Source: Promethearchaeota archaeon (GTDB lineage Archaea; Asgardarchaeota; Lokiarchaeia; Sigynarchaeales; SOKP01). From it: a stretch of 14,899 nucleotides of DNA. Below are positions 13,936 to 14,899 of this stretch, piece by piece. The position numbers were made by a program, and so were the translations under genes. The notes under the pieces are model-generated. The model saw only the letters and a list, made by a program, of their open reading frames with translations, searched no databases and had not been told where the DNA came from. Position 1 is the first letter of the stretch; every line of letters starts with the position of its first letter. The stretch is from assembly GCA_019894875.1 (NCBI GenBank), contig JAGXNR010000070.1:1-14899 (forward strand), written 5' to 3'.

Positions 13936-14899
13936 TTACTTCTTTTTTGGTCTAAATACAATTGATGGTTTTGCACTAACTGAATAAGAAAAACCTGGTG
14001 ATTCTCGTATATCTCCATATTTTGACTTCAATTCATCTAAAGTTCCACAATCTAAAGCACGTGCATAGCAAGCCTCAACACATATGGGTTGCTTCCCAAC
14101 ATCGAATCGATCGACGCAATAATTACATTTTTGCATTCTTGCTTTTTCTTCCTCGATAAATTGAGGTGCTGAATATGGGCATACATCCTTACATAGATGA
14201 CCCGCACAATTAAGGCATCTTTCAGCTTCAGCTATAGCAGCGTCCTCGCTGAAACCTAAAGAAACTGCCTTGAAATTAGACACTCTCTCAGATGCAGATA
14301 AAAGTGGCATAGCTTGACGATCTTTTTTCTTCGTGTCAGATGGGATGTCGACTTTTATTTGAGTTGCTGCAATTTCTGGAATCGGTCTTACTCTAAGCAC
14401 ATCACCTTGGAGGTAACGATGAATCTTAGATGCTGATTTTTGACCACCTGCAATCGCATCAATAATACTTGCTACTCCACTGTAACAATCTCCCGCAACA
14501 AACACACCCTTGGTTTCAAGCATTAAAGTCTCAGGATCAGCAGCGATAGTGCCCATGTTACTGACTTTCACAATCCCTGCGCTATTAATTTCAGGAACTT
14601 GACCAATAGCAAAAATAACAGTATCTGCCTCTAAAGTGTGTTCTTCATCACTTACTACATCAAAGTGAGCTTGTCCATCATCATCAAATGTACATCCAGT
14701 AATCTCAAGACATCCTACACCAGTTACTTTTCCACCATTACTCACTATTTTGGTAAAGGTTCGAGAATCATAGATCTCAATTCCTTCTTCTCGAGCTTGT
14801 TCTATTTCTAATATGTCTGCAGGCATTTCATCACAACATTCAAGACAAGATACACCTACTTCGGCAGCACCAAGACGACGGGCAGTCCGTGCACAATCC
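13936..14899 (-). CDS. GltD-like FAD oxidoreductase with C-terminal 2x[4Fe-4S] ferredoxin domain, N-terminus cut
   Basis: The frame is open to the right edge; 320 complete codons are visible. The Met at 14826 is internal, because the 24 codons before it continue the GltD family pattern (DCARTARRLGA then EMPAD). The visible part starts within the second nucleotide-binding domain and includes TVIFAIGQVPE and the FAD-contacting GVFAGDCYSG-like block (VFVAGDCYSG). The C-terminal 100 residues hold CLNCAGHLCKDVCP (CX2CX4CX3CP) and CNYCVDRFDVGKQPICVEAC (CX2CX11CX3C), closely resembling half of a DmsB-type electron-transfer subunit, including ALDCGTLDELKSKYG. Such a protein should pass electrons between NAD(P)H and a ferredoxin or another redox partner. 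The partner is unknown; the FMN proteins and acyl-CoA enzymes nearby are candidates by linkage only. GltB-type glutamate synthase use is less likely because of the C-terminal ferredoxin. Confidence 0.88.
   Translation of the reverse strand, partial: DCARTARRLGAAEVGVSCLECCDEMPADILEIEQAREEGIEIYDSRTFTKIVSNGGKVTGVGCLEITGCTFDDDGQAHFDVVSDEEHTLEADTVIFAIGQVPEINSAGIVKVSNMGTIAADPETLMLETKGVFVAGDCYSGVASIIDAIAGGQKSASKIHRYLQGDVLRVRPIPEIAATQIKVDIPSDTKKKDRQAMPLLSASERVSNFKAVSLGFSEDAAIAEAERCLNCAGHLCKDVCPYSAPQFIEEEKARMQKCNYCVDRFDVGKQPICVEACYARALDCGTLDELKSKYGDIRESPGFSYSVSAKPSIVFRPKKK

Noticed and set aside
14824..14826. ATG at 14826 as start of the FAD oxidoreductase
   Set aside because: The frame stays open to the window edge, and the preceding residues continue the conserved GltD-like nucleotide-binding domain, so this Met is internal.
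1..14899. CRISPR arrays, tRNA or rRNA genes, insertion sequences, phage or defence genes
   Set aside because: No regular repeats, cloverleaf-like conserved segments, transposase motifs or terminal inverted repeats were noticed. All long frames are metabolic enzymes.

Overview
The window looks like chromosomal DNA of an anaerobic, AT-rich archaeon. The signs are short oligo-T tracts after genes, AT-rich TATA-like elements close to several start codons, and a mix of apparently leaderless genes and genes with strong GGAG(G)TGA-type ribosome binding sites. A 3-hydroxyacyl-CoA dehydrogenase with a second C-terminal domain, as in archaeal dehydrogenase/hydratase fusions, fits this. An Asgard (Lokiarchaeia-like) source is my best guess, but it rests on gene content and style, not on a phylogenetic marker, and an AT-rich anaerobic bacterium is not excluded. 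No rRNA, tRNA, CRISPR array, transposon or phage gene was seen. No gap between genes exceeds about 240 bases.

Layout. (1) 1-2150, minus strand: an FMN nitronate monooxygenase-family protein followed by a 3-hydroxyacyl-CoA dehydrogenase that runs off the left edge. (2) 2386-6996, plus strand: a tight four-gene set of ketopantoate reductase-like dehydrogenase, alkylsulfatase-like metallo-beta-lactamase (MBL) protein, ADP-ribosylglycohydrolase-family protein and alpha/beta-hydrolase esterase, with gaps of 56, 9 and 7 bases. (3) 7197-8891, plus strand: a ThDP enzyme most like 2-hydroxyacyl-CoA lyase 2 / benzaldehyde lyase, with its own promoter. (4) 8954-9847, minus strand: a short-chain dehydrogenase. 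(5) 10087-12561, plus strand: a second nitronate monooxygenase-family protein translationally coupled to a thiolase. (6) 12706-14899, minus strand: a GltD-like FAD oxidoreductase with a C-terminal two-cluster ferredoxin domain (cut by the right edge), followed by a serine beta-lactamase-family hydrolase.

How the genes may work together. Thiolase, 3-hydroxyacyl-CoA dehydrogenase (probably fused to an enoyl-CoA hydratase beyond the edge), an SDR and two FMN proteins of the NMO/FabK superfamily make a plausible acyl-CoA oxidation or chain-building set. The ThDP enzyme could cleave or condense 2-hydroxyacyl-CoAs, and the FAD/Fe-S oxidoreductase could supply or take electrons. The plus-strand cassette in region 2 looks like a separate small-molecule hydrolysis unit of unknown substrate. 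These links are inferred from gene proximity and family knowledge. The most notable points are an MBL protein with Ala where the last metal-binding His should be, paired NMO-family paralogues beside beta-oxidation enzymes, the FAD-ferredoxin fusion, and stop codons that double as ribosome binding sites.
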